Source of the DNA: Chaetoderma sp. LZ-2023a
Lineage: Eukaryota > Mollusca > Caudofoveata > Chaetodermatida > Chaetodermatidae
Assembly: GCA_034401795.1 (NCBI GenBank)
Contig: CM067372.1
Span: 40,466,429-40,530,428, forward strand
Direction: 5' to 3'
DNA length: 64,000 bases
The translations under genes were made by a program, and so were the position numbers. The notes beneath the pieces were generated by a model. The model did not search any database. It was not told the DNA's origin and was given only the letters and a program-made list of their open reading frames with translations. The number at the start of each line of letters is the position of its first letter. Position 1 is the first letter of the stretch. Below are positions 1 through 11,109 of the stretch, one piece after another.

Positions 1-2
1 CC

Positions 3-280
3 AACATTTTGGCTGATCGTGCCAGAGCAGTTCGACTGAATACTGGTATGGGTAGTGTTCTATTCCGGGCAAAGGGATTGTATTCCACAGACAGTGCCAA
101 CGTCACTGATGTCACTAGAGTTATGGTTTCAGCCAAAGTTACTGGGATGGTCGATTGTCCTGACTTCTCCGCAGTGGAGGTGTCTATCTCCAACCAGTCC
201 GATTCCTGGGCTAATAATTTCATCATCAGTACAGCGCTTAAAGGCGTCACTAACACACATGGTGTGAGCATGTCGGTTTG
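3..280 (+). CDS. Possible 3' part of an unidentified exon
   Basis: An open frame runs in from the left edge and reads about 92 residues with a protein-like composition. It is followed at 281 by a consensus splice donor (gtgagt), leaving the exon in phase 2. I do not recognise the family; there is no obvious domain, signal peptide or membrane segment. It could be a true exon of a gene that starts left of the window, or chance. The next stretch is a LINE fragment, so any intron here starts with repeats. Confidence 0.3.
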
Positions 281-302
281 GTGAGTATTACTGGAATTTG
301 CT

Positions 303-462
303 AGCTAGCATTTGTGTGGCACCTTGTCGAATGCTTTGGAGAAATCCAAAATTGCTGTGTCAACTTGGCAAGACACGTCGACGACTTTCGCTAAAGCAGT
401 GGTGTTAATGTATAACTGCACTTCACAGCTGTGTTTGCACCTGAATCTGTGATCGAGGGGTG
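303..462 (-). pseudogene. LINE reverse transcriptase fragment (RT core)
   Basis: Reading the minus strand gives a block typical of CR1/Jockey-like non-LTR reverse transcriptases: a segment resembling 'FRCKHSCEVQL', then 'AILDFSKAFDKVPH', which is the conserved RT block around the first catalytic aspartate. No flanking RT blocks are readable in frame, so this is a short dead fragment. Confidence 0.65.
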
Positions 463-842
463 TGAGAATGTCAGGTTGCCACAGTGCCAGTATCTGTATA
501 TGTATGTTTACTAGACAAAATTCTTGTCAAACCTCATGTCTAGGTGCACGACTGTAAAGATGGCTGCCATTCCAGTCGATTAAAAACAGGATATGTGCAT
601 ATTTATATGGAATATTGAGTGTTTTCAGATGGTCACCTCCCGGCGGTAGTTGTTTAAGGTATCTCCCTCCAGTGCCGAGATGGTTGAGTGGACAAGGCTG
701 TTCCAGAATGGCACTTTTCTTGGGAGGAATGAATGCTGATAGTGACTGCTGGATGTTTGGAATGCCTGTAGCTTCCGTGTGTGGCGTCGTCTGGTAGTGT
801 TGACGTTTGCTCTTACTGGATGGTACTCAGGTAGTCATCATC
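463..842. other. Unassigned non-coding stretch
   Basis: No convincing coding potential or clear repeat structure was seen. A 60-codon open frame at 615-797 looks random. Confidence 0.4.
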
Positions 843-1226
843 ATGATCATTCCTCATCATTTTACGAGGCATAAGCCATTGGCTTGTTATTTCCTCAGTG
901 TTTTGTTGTAGTATGGCTTGCTCAGTCCAATTCAAAAGTTCTTTCTTGGATAGCTAGTTTGTTCTTGAATGATTTGATTGTTGTTGATTAATTAAATCTC
1001 CTCGAAACCATTAGATTTAAGAGTTTAACTCTTTCAACTCAGATGTCACTATTCTAACTTTTGCTGTGTAAATAACAAAGAAGCTGGTGTACATTTCTCA
1101 ACAGTTTGGTTGATGATGTTGATGTCTTTGACATCAACATCATCCACCAAATTTACTGAAGAATGAACACCAGATCATCTTTTAATTTAATATGAAAATT
1201 TAAAGTACTAGTACATAATCATTTAA
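843..1226. repeat. Composite interspersed repeat, copy 1
   Basis: This block (cat/tac-rich start, then 'gaggcataagccattggc', then a palindromic end) is repeated at 3894-3925 plus 5055-5422, where the second copy is split by a hAT-like element. Its last part, 1025-1226, is a small palindromic unit with TTAAC-type ends that also occurs alone at 41686-41877 in the other orientation. This suggests a miniature element lying inside or next to a larger repeat. Confidence 0.6.
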
Positions 1227-1239
1227 CAGTTTCTACACC

Positions 1240-1565
1240 AGCGTCACATTGGCTTTGTTTAGGACGAACGTTGCTGCCTTTCTCTGTACGACCTCGACTT
1301 GAATTTGGAATTCCCTTGTGGGTGGATACCAGCCTGTAGAGCTGTATTCCACTTTAGGTCTGACGAGAGTCTGGTATGCATGCTACTTTAATGATCTGAG
1401 GGCACCCGCGCAGATTTTGACATAGAAAGACAAGTGTCTGGTGAGCTTTGCTTGTGATGTTTGAGATGTGTTTGCCTCATTTAAGCTCTACTCCAAGATA
1501 TGGGTTTGATAATGTCTCAGTTAGAGTGTGCCCATTCATGGCGTATGGTCTGCTCATGTTAGACT
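1240..1565 (-). pseudogene. LINE fragment, region downstream of the RT core
   Basis: The minus strand reads as the CR1-type segment downstream of the RT core, with stops and frameshifts. Pieces include 'NPYLGVELK', 'HISNITSKAHQTL', 'LRGCPQ' and 'LVRPKVEYSSTGWYP' followed by 'VEVVQRKAATFV'. The fragment at 303-462 lies on the same strand but in the wrong order for a single collinear LINE, so the two are separate or rearranged copies. Confidence 0.65.
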
Positions 1566-2045
1566 TGTGTTGGCAGGGGCGGATTTAGGGGTGGGGGGGG
1601 GGGGGGGGGGCTCGGGGGTTCCAGGGAGCATGAGGCACACCTCTGACAAGCTGATCCAAAATATTTTTGTATTAAATTATTTTATAAAATAGACAAATCA
1701 CATCATTATTGTGTGTACACACTTACTGTTCGGTTTGCAAATTCTACATTTAATGACTGCAATTATAGCGTTAACTTATTATCAATGAACACATATAATC
1801 ATCGATTTCCTCACCTGAGCAAGATAAGTGTCAGCAGTCTGTATCTAATTCCTGCAATCATTTACAAGAGCAAAGAGACAGTCAAAGCAAATGGGCAAGA
1901 CCACTAAAGAGCTATGAAGCTGATCTGCCCAGTCCTAGTGGTGTAAATATAGAATTATGCCTTTGGGAGAAAAAGTGGAGAAGAACAGAAAGTGACACCC
2001 CACCCACCCAATCCCCCCACCCCAGCACAGCAAGTGATACCCTCA

Positions 2046-2309
2046 AGGTCTGCATGAAATAAGACTTTCCCAAATCCATTGGCTTCTAAGGATCTTTGCA
2101 CCATTGGTGTTATCTCATGTGAGACAGAAAGGGCTAACAGTGAGCTTAGCTATCTCAAGACATACTTAAGAGCAACAATGGGACAGGACAGACTTAATGG
2201 GTTGGCTCTGATGCATGTCCATTATGGCATGACAATAGATGTAGACGAGGTTGTGACTCGTTTCGCTAGATGTCATGTCATCCACAAAGACTACGACTTA
2301 TTAATATGA
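2046..2309 (+). pseudogene. hAT transposase C-terminal (dimerisation) fragment
   Basis: The frame ends with a block like 'CETERANSELSYLKTYLRAT' followed by 'QDRLNGLALMHVHY', then 'VDEVVTRFAR' and a stop. This is the pattern of the hAT C-terminal dimerisation region seen in THAP0/52-kDa-repressor-like and ZMYM-like proteins. The catalytic part is absent. It lies between the inverted ends of the enclosing hAT element, which supports its origin as that element's transposase rather than a host gene. Confidence 0.65.
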
Positions 2310-2737
2310 TAGAGTCAGACTGAGAGAGTTAGTCCTAATAATTCTTTTCTATTACGTTCTCAGAGTTAATCTTCTTACATATAGTGTTAGGTTTCTTTTG
2401 ACTGCCTTAGTAATTTGTTGGAAAGCATTTAGTTTTTCATTAAAATAATACAAATGTGATAGTGATCTGAGTTTATAAACTATGATCTAAGCATCTGGGA
2501 GCTGCATCGTTCTGACAATATAAATGCTGTATCTAGTTTACCCCCAGGCAGTCCATAGTCTTCTTCTTCTTTTCGATCGCTGGTATCACACTTGGAGAGC
2601 CGTTCTGGCAGTCCATAGTCAGTGGGGGCAAATTCTCTAGAAAAATAAATTTAAGAGTAAAATTACCCTTAAAATATAATAATTTTATCAGCCAACTGAT
2701 GATTCATATTCACTTCCAAGAATGCAAGAGAGCATCC

Positions 2738-2970
2738 TACTAGAAAGCATTTCTTCTCACAACGCGGAATCTCACATTGGAACTCACTACCTGAAAACAT
2801 TGTGCTATCGCAAAACATAGATATTTTCAAAACCAGACTAGACAAACATTTCAACGAGATAACTTATTATTATGACTAATTAAACTTAATAAACTCAATA
2901 ACTCAAACTTGGGACTCACAAGCTGCTTCATGCTTAAGTCCGTCACTATGATGATTGATTGATTGATCCA
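2738..2970 (+). pseudogene. LINE (CR1-like) 3' terminus with microsatellite tail
   Basis: An open stretch reads as the extreme C-terminus of a CR1-like ORF2: 'RKHFFSQRGISHWNSLPEN', then 'IDIFKTRLDKHFNE', then a stop at 2875-2877. Non-coding sequence follows, ending in a tandem gattgattgattgatt tract at about 2953-2968. A short 3' microsatellite is typical of this LINE group. The fragment is strongly 5'-truncated. Confidence 0.7.
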
Positions 2971-3190
2971 GATTTTAAAAATTTCCGGGGAGGACCCCCA
3001 GACCCCCAACTGTTGAGTCGAACATCCCCTTAAAACATTCCTGGATCCGGCCCTGGTTGGCTATATCTCTGTATACGAGGTTTTGCGCTAATAAATGTGT
3101 CTGATTCCGATTGTGTCTCCTCCCAAAGAATGCGATTTTCCTAGACCGGGAACCTGGCTGTTTGGCATCGTTTTACTAGTGGGTACAAAT

Positions 3191-3222
3191 AATGGAATAC
3201 GTCAACAATGGCGGCGCCCTGG
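3191..3222 (+). CDS. Candidate short first coding exon
   Basis: An ATG at about 3191 reads 10 codons up to a strong donor (ctg/gtaagt) at about 3222; a second ATG downstream also fits a start context (aacaatggcggcg). The local GC-rich context resembles a 5' exon. No downstream exon could be linked, so this may be chance. Confidence 0.2.
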
Positions 3223-3432
3223 TAAGTGTCAAATCTGTCCAAATATTTAAGTTACAATCTCATTCTTAATCTGTTGTTTAGATTGATGTAGATTACCCGC
3301 GTATCAGCGAATTTAACATGTTAAATCTCATTCTTCATTCAATGAGAGCAAAATGTGCGTAATGCACGAATTTGAACCCGGAACAATTGCGTTTTCGTGG
3401 TAAAAATAATGATTTTTATTTGATTTGTGCTG

Positions 3433-3573
3433 GGTTTTGGCGACTGACGCGGTCAATAAATTTCACTGACCAGGTTTTTGATTGGTGCCCTGTACCCTTC
3501 CTCTTTGTTATGTAAGCCAGGGAACCGGGCACGAACCAAGTCGGTGAATTCACTGACTGCATCAGTCGCCAAA
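3433..3573. repeat. Imperfect inverted repeat (hairpin)
   Basis: The arm near 3433-3470 (tttggcgactgacgcggtc...) is the imperfect reverse complement of the arm near 3538-3573 (...ctgcatcagtcgccaaaa). Arms are about 35 bases around a loop of about 70 bases. It may be a degenerate foldback element. Confidence 0.55.
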
Positions 3574-3925
3574 ACGTGGCCTTGATTTATTTTCTCTTGG
3601 CAACAGCATTATCGCCAAATTGACATGTGCTACTCACTATGCGGGTGGTAGTTCACGTCTCCTCAGCCACACTTTATTCTATTTTCAGTCTAACAACGAG
3701 GGTAACACCGTTACCCTAACTAACAGGTTGTTCCCCCCCTCCCCCACCCTGTAGCCTGTTCCGTTCGCCCTAGGTGACTTCGCACCCAGTCGATTCAAGC
3801 CTTTGACTGGGTTGTTCAGTTCTGCACCCCTTCAAATAGGCTTGGGTGTGAACAGATATGTGGATTGTCAACGAGTGTAGTTAGGGGTGTATGTATTCAT
3901 CATCATCATTTTACGAGGCATAATC

Positions 3926-5054
3926 TAGGCTTGCACAATTTTTGCTTTGAAACATCACGATTGATTTTATAAACAAAGTCGCGATTTTCGATTAAATCGT
4001 AGGTCCAAATTCCCGAAAGCATAAACCAGGGTAATGTGACAAGTCACGAAAACTGGGACTTGGAATTTCTAGAAAAAGTTGAATTAAATGATACAAAAAT
4101 AGCACGAAATTAGAACACAATTTCATGCGACAAATTCTTAGCATCTATGCTTAATGTATATCTTATATCCATCATCGCAGGAGTGAAATTATTAATTGGG
4201 ACCGCTTAAATAGTGCGTATAGTTTAATAAACATCATTTATTTCATAAAAAGTTGACATAAAATGTCGTCGAGGAAAAATATAAATTAATTCCGCTTTGA
4301 AGCCTTCCCTTGTAGGACGAGTTTAGGTCATTACCGGAGTAATGTGAAGACGCTAATATTAAGGTAGATACTGCGCAATCCACATACATAGGACGGTGGC
4401 TTTGAGTAGGTACGAGTGTAAAGGCGTAAACTCGTCTTATAGTGCAGTTTATAGTTGCTTTCAGAATGTATGATTTACATTTAAGAGTAATCACAGTTCA
4501 AAATACAGCAATCTTGAATGCTGTTGCTTTATTTTCTTTAATTAGACATGACAACCGAATCAAAGAGAAAAAATTATTACACCGCCTGATTCCTGAAAGT
4601 GCTAACTCTAGAATTAAAAAGAATTATGTTCACTGATTACTGCCTAACACTGCAACTAAGTATATACTTGGTATTTCATGACAGACTCAGGGTCTGTAGT
4701 GAAAGAAAGAAAATTATATAGCGATTCGACAGAGTAACTAGCTGGTTTTCTCAATGACAAAGGTGTTACCTCGCTATTGTTAGCGTGTTTATCGTAGCGC
4801 TTTGTGTTGTGATTAGTAATTATTCGACACATGCATGACACGGTGTGATATAAACACAACGAACATGGGCGTGAATCAATTATAATTGTACTCAGGTACT
4901 GGTAAAATACGACGGAAAAGTACACACTTCAGATTTTAAACAAACATGAAATTTTTTACCATTTTCCCTATTTTTCCTCAATTACATCGTAAAAATCGTG
5001 ATTTTAAAAATAAATCGAACTTCACGATTAAAATCGAAAAATCGCGCAAGCCTA
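3926..5054 (+). mobile_element. Non-autonomous hAT-like element, copy 1
   Basis: The ends are inverted: 'taggcttgcacaattttt' on the left and the complement of 'taggcttgcgcgattttt' on the right. It is inserted into the composite repeat also found at 843-1226; the interrupted host repeat resumes as 'cataagtcattggc', so the insertion is clear. The flanking duplication is imperfect here. An inverted second copy at 31593-32390 has a perfect 8-bp target duplication. No transposase is readable, so it depends on another element. Confidence 0.75.
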
Positions 5055-5422
5055 ACATAAGTCATTGGCTTGTTATTGCCTCAGTATTTTTGTTGTAGTA
5101 TGGCTTGCTCAGTCCAATTCAAAAGTTCTTTCTTTGAAGTCGATATCGAGTTTGTTCTTGAGTGATTTAATTGTTGTCGATTAATTAAGTCTCCTCAAGA
5201 CCATTAGATTTAAGAGAAGAACCCTTACCACATCGATGTCAATATTCTATCTTCTGCTGTGTAAATAACAGAAACCAGTGTACACTTTTGAACAATTTGG
5301 TTGATGATCAGTATGCTCGACAGCAACATCCGCCACCAAATTTGCCTAAAAATGAAAAGCCGATCATATTTTAATTTAATATTAAAATTTAAAATTCTGA
5401 CATCGGAGTGACAAGGGTTAAC
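5055..5422. repeat. Composite interspersed repeat, copy 2 (right part)
   Basis: This is the continuation of the repeat broken by the hAT-like element; it matches 885-1226. It ends with the small palindromic unit at 5220-5422 bounded by accctt/agggtt-type ends. Confidence 0.6.
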
Positions 5423-5458
5423 ACTGATTTGTGGAAATGCTGGGGTGCAGATGGGTTT

Positions 5459-6639
5459 TCTCCTTCGATCAATACTCACCATTCTCCTTCGATCAATACT
5501 CACCATTCTGTTACTTTCGGATACACAGCTGGCCCTGACAGCTGACTCTAGGACTATAGACTTAGAAAGCTTTACCGACTCCTTGGAACCAGGTACTCGG
5601 CTCCCAACTGCCGAGTACCCGTCTACCATAGAGCTCATTCTTGTTTGCATAGCGACAAGAGCTGTCCACGGGTTTTTTGCAGGAGAAAGATTAAAGTTTT
5701 TGAAAAGAAATCTAAGTCTTTTATACTGTGATTTGATAGTTTGTGCGTTCTTGAAAGGATATAACTGGATAAAATGGAGAATACCGCCAATGATGACCAG
5801 GTTGTATTATTCCTTAATATCCATAGTTAAAAGACTTAGGTCTCTAAATTTCGTTGTGTCGCATGTCCCAATTTCTGACCCCATAGAATCTGGGACGTGT
5901 GCTAACAACGTGATATGCCAGATGATCGCCTTCTTTAAATCCCAACAGGCGATCGGCAGATATGAAAATAGGTGTTTGCTACTGTATTTCTAACACGAAT
6001 ATCGGCTGACGTCGTTCTCGGTAGGGTCCGAGCGGGTGACATCACACCCGTGATGCTCGGATGTTTATGTGAAGACAATTTTTTCATTAATTCGCGCATC
6101 TTGTTCTGGGTGCTGCGTACTAAAAATGGTACCAGAAAACTTTGGAATGGTCACGTTTACGTGTGATCACAATCGGTTTGCAATGATCGGTGGTGTCAAA
6201 ATTCTTGAGTGAAGCGTGGTCTGCGGTTTTACCGTGTGATACAGCAGTTTGTTTACATTTTGTTGTTTCTTCACATATCGTGTCGGCTTTTGTTAGGAGT
6301 ATAATTTATATTGATTAGTAAATATACCCCGAATGCTATGCGATATGATTCCTGGTTCCGTTATACATCCTGGAGGATCAATTTATGGGTGTATTTAGGC
6401 CCGCTTCGTTCTTGTCGTCATAATCAATGCGATCTTTGCTGTAACGTTGCGGGGTGGGGTGCGGGAGGGTTTGCAGTTAATTTATGGTCAATATATTTGA
6501 AAATTAATTGTCTGCCTTCCATTTTTGTTTCGTACCGCTGGCTTATTGTAGGTATGGTTTTTTATAGGCCAAGCCAGCCCCGCCATCATGTGTCGAGTGC
6601 CACATATCGTACGGGTTCTATGCAAGGACCATGTCTGTT
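5459..6639 (+). repeat. Duplicated left end of DIRS element D, unit 1
   Basis: The terminal sequence 'tctccttcgatcaatactc' through the leader (up to 'ccatgtctgttt') occurs here and again from 6640 to about 7803. Unit 1 stops exactly where unit 2 restarts at the element end. The units differ by scattered substitutions and small indels, so the duplication is not recent. A smaller duplication of about 26 bases lies at the very start (5459-5510). Confidence 0.8.
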
Positions 6640-7803
6640 TCTCCTTCGATCAATACTCACCATTCTGTTACTTCTGATATACAGCTGGCCTTGACAGCGG
6701 CTCTAGGATTATAGACTTAGGAAGCTTTACCGACTCCTGGGAACCGGGTACTCAGCTCCCAACTGCCGAGTACACGTTTACCATAGAGCTCATTCTTGTT
6801 TGCATAGCAACAAGAGCAATACATGCTTTCTGCATTGAGGATTTTAGTGTTTTTTTGTGAAAGAAAATCTAAGTCTTTAATCTGTAGTGATAGTTTGTGT
6901 GTTCTTGAAAAGGATTAACTAAAGGATAGTATGGAGAATACCGCCGAAGATAACCAGGTTGTATCATTCTTTATTATCCATAGTTAAAAGACTTAGGTCT
7001 CTAAATTTCGCTGTGTCGCATGTTCCAATTTCTGACCCCATAGAATCTGGGACGTGTGCTAACAACGATATATGCCAGACGATCGCCTTCTTTAACCCCC
7101 AACAGGCGATCGGCAGATATGAAAATAGGTGTTATGCTACAGTATTTCTAACACGAATATCGGCTGACGTCGTTCTCCGTAGGATCCGAGCGGGTGACGT
7201 CACACCCGGTCGCTCAGATGTTTATGTGAAGAAGAAATTTTTTCATTAATTCGCGCATCTTGTTCTGGGTGCTGCGTACTAAAAATGGTACCGGAAACTT
7301 TAGAATGATCAAGTTTACGTGCGATCACGATCGGTTTGCAATGATCGGTGGTTTCAAAATTCTTGAGTAGATGCGTGGTCTGCGGTTTTACCGTGTGATA
7401 CAGCAGTTTGTTATACATTTTGTTGTTTTCTTCACATATCGTGCTGCTTTCGCTAGGAGTATAATTTATATTGATTAGTAAATATACCCCGAATGCTATG
7501 CGATATGATTCCTGGAGCCGTTACACATCCTGGAGGATCTATTATGGGTGTGTTTAATGCCCGCCTCGTTCTTGTCGTCATAATCAATGCGATCTTTGTT
7601 GTAACGTGGTGGGGTGGGGTGCGGGAGGGTTACAGTTAATTTAAGAGTCAAATTATTTGAAAATTAATTGTCTGCCTTCCATCCAGGTCTCGTTCCGCTT
7701 GTTTATTGTAGGTTTGTGCTTATTTTATAGGCCAGGCCAGACCCGCCATCATGTGACGAATGCCATAAGTTTGTCCGTGTCGTGTTCAAAGACCATGTCT
7801 GTT
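6640..7803 (+). repeat. Left terminal region and leader of DIRS element D, unit 2
   Basis: This is the second copy of the left terminal repeat and 5' leader, leading directly into the gag region. It includes the inverted terminal repeat paired with 20468-20626. No coding sequence is recognisable; small open frames here are shared by both units but look random. Confidence 0.75.
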
Positions 7804-7867
7804 TTAGGTGTTCCCTTTGTAATATTGATCATAGGTGTAATGTTTGTGCAGTGTGGTCCGTTGAGAT

Positions 7868-9806
7868 GATGGTTAAGTTCCTTGCCCAGAAGGACTTGGC
7901 TGGGTCTGACGCAGGGTCAGGCGGTCCGAGAGTAAATCGTGGTTCGGCCGGTGGGGGTGCTCCACGTCCCCAGCTGGAGGTGGCGGAGATGGCACCGCCG
8001 GCGTGGTTTGGTCCGGCTATGCAGGGTTTTCTGCATAGCGTTCTGCCCACGCTGGTGTCGTCCCTGCTACCAAAGGTTGGGGGGCAGTTTCTCCCCATGC
8101 CTGGTACGGATCCTGTCCTCGGACAGGATTCTGGACTGGTTACCGAGGGGGCCGTCTCGTACGGCCCCCTGGCAGTCCTGTCTGGCTTCGGCCAGACGGG
8201 TTCTGTTTCTCTGCGGCCACCTCCGGGTGGTCCAGTGTGGTGGCCGGTCCGTCCGGTGTGGGAGCCGTCCGCCAGGACGGTTCCACGGTTGACTCGTCTA
8301 GTGATGATTCTTCGGAGTCTGAAGCCGAGGAGGAGAGGTTGCTGCGGCCCGTGAAGCCGCAGGTGGAGAATATGGAGGTTGATTCCGTCCTGGACGGAAC
8401 CGGCCTCCATTTGTCTGGTTTGGCGCAAGCCAGGGCAGCGGCTCCGCCTGGGGCTGAGGCCAATCTGGTACCGTGCACCGGTTCCGTGCGGCTTGGTTTG
8501 GCACCAGCCGTCACGGGAACGGGTGTGCCGGGCCGGGCATGGTACTCACCTATCTCGCCTGGTCCGGCAGTCGGACGTGGGGTGCCGTTGGTTCCGCGAC
8601 TGCTACGGGTCCGTACGGTTTTCCGTGCGGACCTACCCCATGGACCGGAGTATTTCATGGGGTGGCGGCGGAACCGTGTGGTACCGGAGTGCCTGGCGTG
8701 TCAGCCGTGGCTCCTTGCCTGGAGCCCGTGGCTAGCAGGCCCGTGAACACGTCAACGGGTGACGTGTTTGCGGGTGTGTCTTCATCGGAGGTAGATTGGT
8801 CAGATGCTCTGGCGTGGCTAGCCAGAGTTGACCCGTCTGTGGTTTCGGCCACGGCCGATGAAGATGCGCCCCATCCGTCGGTTGCGTCGATCAGGACGGG
8901 GATTTTGCCCGCGGCCCGGATCCAGTCAGTGGGACTGGATCCACGGTTCATAGATTTGTTGGACGCTATTTATAGCAAACAACTTATGACCAAGGGTCAG
9001 CTCCCTGCGGCCTCCAGGGATGTGCGGGCAAGATGTCGTATTCCGCGGGGGGAATACGACAGATATGGTGTAGTCCCGTCGGTCACTGAGGATGACCGAT
9101 GGGTACTGGGCATCCAGAGTGCCGTGGCGGGTGGCCCGGTCCGGCACTTGTGGACAAGTCTCTGGTACACCAAGAAGAAGTCCTGTCCCTATGCGATGAG
9201 GGTGTGAGGGCAGCTATGAGCGCTGTCAACCACTCGTATCGTCTCCTTCAGTCGGTGTGGGCTGAAGCGGGGGCAGGCCACCCTGTGCCACCTGTGGCGC
9301 TTTCATGTGTCAATGACGGCCTGGTGCTGTCTATGGACGCATTGGCAAGGGTGCGAGCGCGAGTGACGAAATCCAGGAGGCAAATGGTCATTGACCATAT
9401 GCGTACGGCTACGGCAGTCAGGGAGCGTCTTCTTGGGACGCCCCTGACAGGGCCTAGCATCTTCGGTGGCCAAGCGCGGGCCATCTTAGAGGATACCGCC
9501 AGTATCGCGCAGAATCGGTTAGCGGTAAACCTACAGCTAGAGCTAGTGCGGCAAGTGCACGCACTAGGGGCTGTGGGGAAACCGCTAACGGGACAACCTT
9601 CAAAGAAGCATAATGGCAAGGCGAAAGCTAGGCCTGTTGCGACTTCTGCTTCAGCTGAGTTTTCGGAGCCGCCGCCGGCGAAGAAATCCAGGAAGGTTGT
9701 AGAGGCGCCTACCCTCGCCAATGTTGCTCCTGACCGCCCTAGAGGCGGGAAGGGTAAGGGAAAGGGCGACAGGAACAGCGGTGCCAGTTATACCCATCGT
9801 GCCTAG
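7868..9806 (+). pseudogene. Gag-like gene of DIRS element D, frameshifted
   Basis: This GC-rich region codes for a Gly/Pro/Ala-rich protein in pieces that move through three frames (about 7868-8300, 8240-8740, 8470-9200, 9100-9806), so at least three indels separate it from an intact gene. The last piece aligns with the gag C-terminal part of element C: it shares 'LTGPSIFGG' versus 'MTGPGLFGG' and a preceding 'ARVRARVTKSRR'-like stretch. It ends in a basic Gly/Lys-rich tail that could bind nucleic acid. Confidence 0.7.
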
Positions 9807-9829
9807 AACGAAATGGTTCTCTCTCTCTC

Positions 9830-10914
9830 TCGTTAAGAAAGAGGGGGGGGGCGGACTGCGAGCCGGACAACTCCGTTAGACGTCGAGGCGTCTATGGTGG
9901 GTGGAAGGCTCATGCATTTCGTCGAGGCCTGGCGAGGTGTGACAGACAGTCTGGTCCTGGGATGATTATCCCAGGGTTACATCCCGGAGTGGTGGGACTT
10001 TCCACCGCAAAATCTGTCTTTGGCACCTGTCTGGACACCCGTACCAAGGGAGCCAGACAAGTTAGAAGCCGTTCAAAAGGAAGTGTTGGGTTTACTTCTG
10101 AAGGGAGCAATAAAACCAGCAAACCGAAACACTCCAGGCTTCTATTCAAACATGTTCCTTGTCCCCAAGAGCACAGGGGGATGGGGACCCATACTCAATC
10201 TCAGGCCATTAAATTGGTTTATCCATACGCCTCGGTTCCAGATGGAAACGCCGAGGTCGGTAATGGCGGGATTGAGGAAAGGAATGTGGTGTGTATCGAT
10301 CGATCTGAAAGATGCATATTTCCACATTCCTATGAATCGGAGTTGGCACAGGTTTCTGAGATTTGCGTTTCAGAATCAAGTATGGGAGTTTACAGTTCTC
10401 CCGTTTGGCCTGTCGACAGCTCCGAGGGTTTTCACAAGAGTGGTCCTTGCGGTGACAGCGTTTCACAGAAAAGAGAACGTGGCGCTACACACCTACATAG
10501 ACGACTGGCTGCTCAAGGCAGACTCGGCAGCCAGGTTGAACGTGGATACTGCTCTGACTCTGAAGGTACTTTCAGATCTAGGCTGGATAGTCAACGAGGA
10601 GAAATCCGAGTTGACGCCCACTCAACATTTCGTTTATTTGGGGATGCGATTCGACCTCGAGGAGGGCAGGGTTTACCCGTCAGAGCCCAGAGTGGTGTCT
10701 CTGTTAGCCATCCTCAGGAGTTTTCGAGTGGGAAACCACATTCAGGCGAGGCGGTTTCTTCAGATGCTGGGCATGATGGTCTCCATGGAGCAAGTGATTC
10801 CGTTCGCTGCTCTAATGCGAAGACCTATCCAGTTGTATCTGATGTCTCTGTGGAAACAGAGAACAGAACCCCTGTCAAAACTGGTGCCAGTTTTGGAGCC
10901 GATAATATCGCATC
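9830..10914 (+). pseudogene. RT domain of DIRS element D, first half of split gene
   Basis: The frame encodes the DIRS-type reverse transcriptase: 'GAIKPANRNTPGFYSNMF', 'SIDLKDAYFHIPM', 'LPFGLSTAPRVFTRV' and the catalytic 'YIDDWLLK' (YIDD in place of YADD). A TGA at 9963-9965 stands where related copies have Trp. The frame is cut at 10914 by the left end of element C and resumes at 17943. Joined across C, the protein aligns without gap to the RT/RNase H boundary of C. Confidence 0.85.
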
Positions 10915-10929
10915 TTTCACATCAAGAGT

Positions 10930-11109
10930 ATACTTACCTCCCTAATACTTTTGATATTGCTAAATATCGGCTTTCACTCAATAAAACACTCAGATTAAAA
11001 ACAGTTAGGTGCCCCTACTGGGCAGGGAGTCAGAGGTAGTCCGGCGGATGCTCGCCCCACCACCGCGCATGCGCCGACTACTACTTCCTCTTTGCTCATT
11101 TATTGGCTA
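10930..11109. repeat. Left inverted terminal repeat of element C
   Basis: About 180 bp, reverse complement of 17725-17903. It begins with the 'tacttacctccctaatac' motif that also occurs in the ICR. Confidence 0.85.

Larger units (their letters stand above)
1573..3055 (+). mobile_element. Relic hAT-type DNA transposon
   Basis: The left end begins 'caggggcggatttagg' and the right end closes with the near complement 'ctggatccggccctg'; such CAGGGGCGGAT-type inverted ends are typical of hAT transposons. A hAT transposase C-terminal remnant sits inside on the + strand (2046-2309). Direct-repeat flanks are not clean: only 'gttgg' is shared. A G tract follows the left end. A LINE 3' tail (2738-2970) lies within the element, so it has been both deleted and invaded. 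Boundaries rest on the inverted ends only. Confidence 0.5.

Noticed and set aside
1590..1612. G tract as a functional motif
   Set aside because: A simple homopolymer just inside a hAT relic; no support for a function, and the length may be a sequencing artefact.
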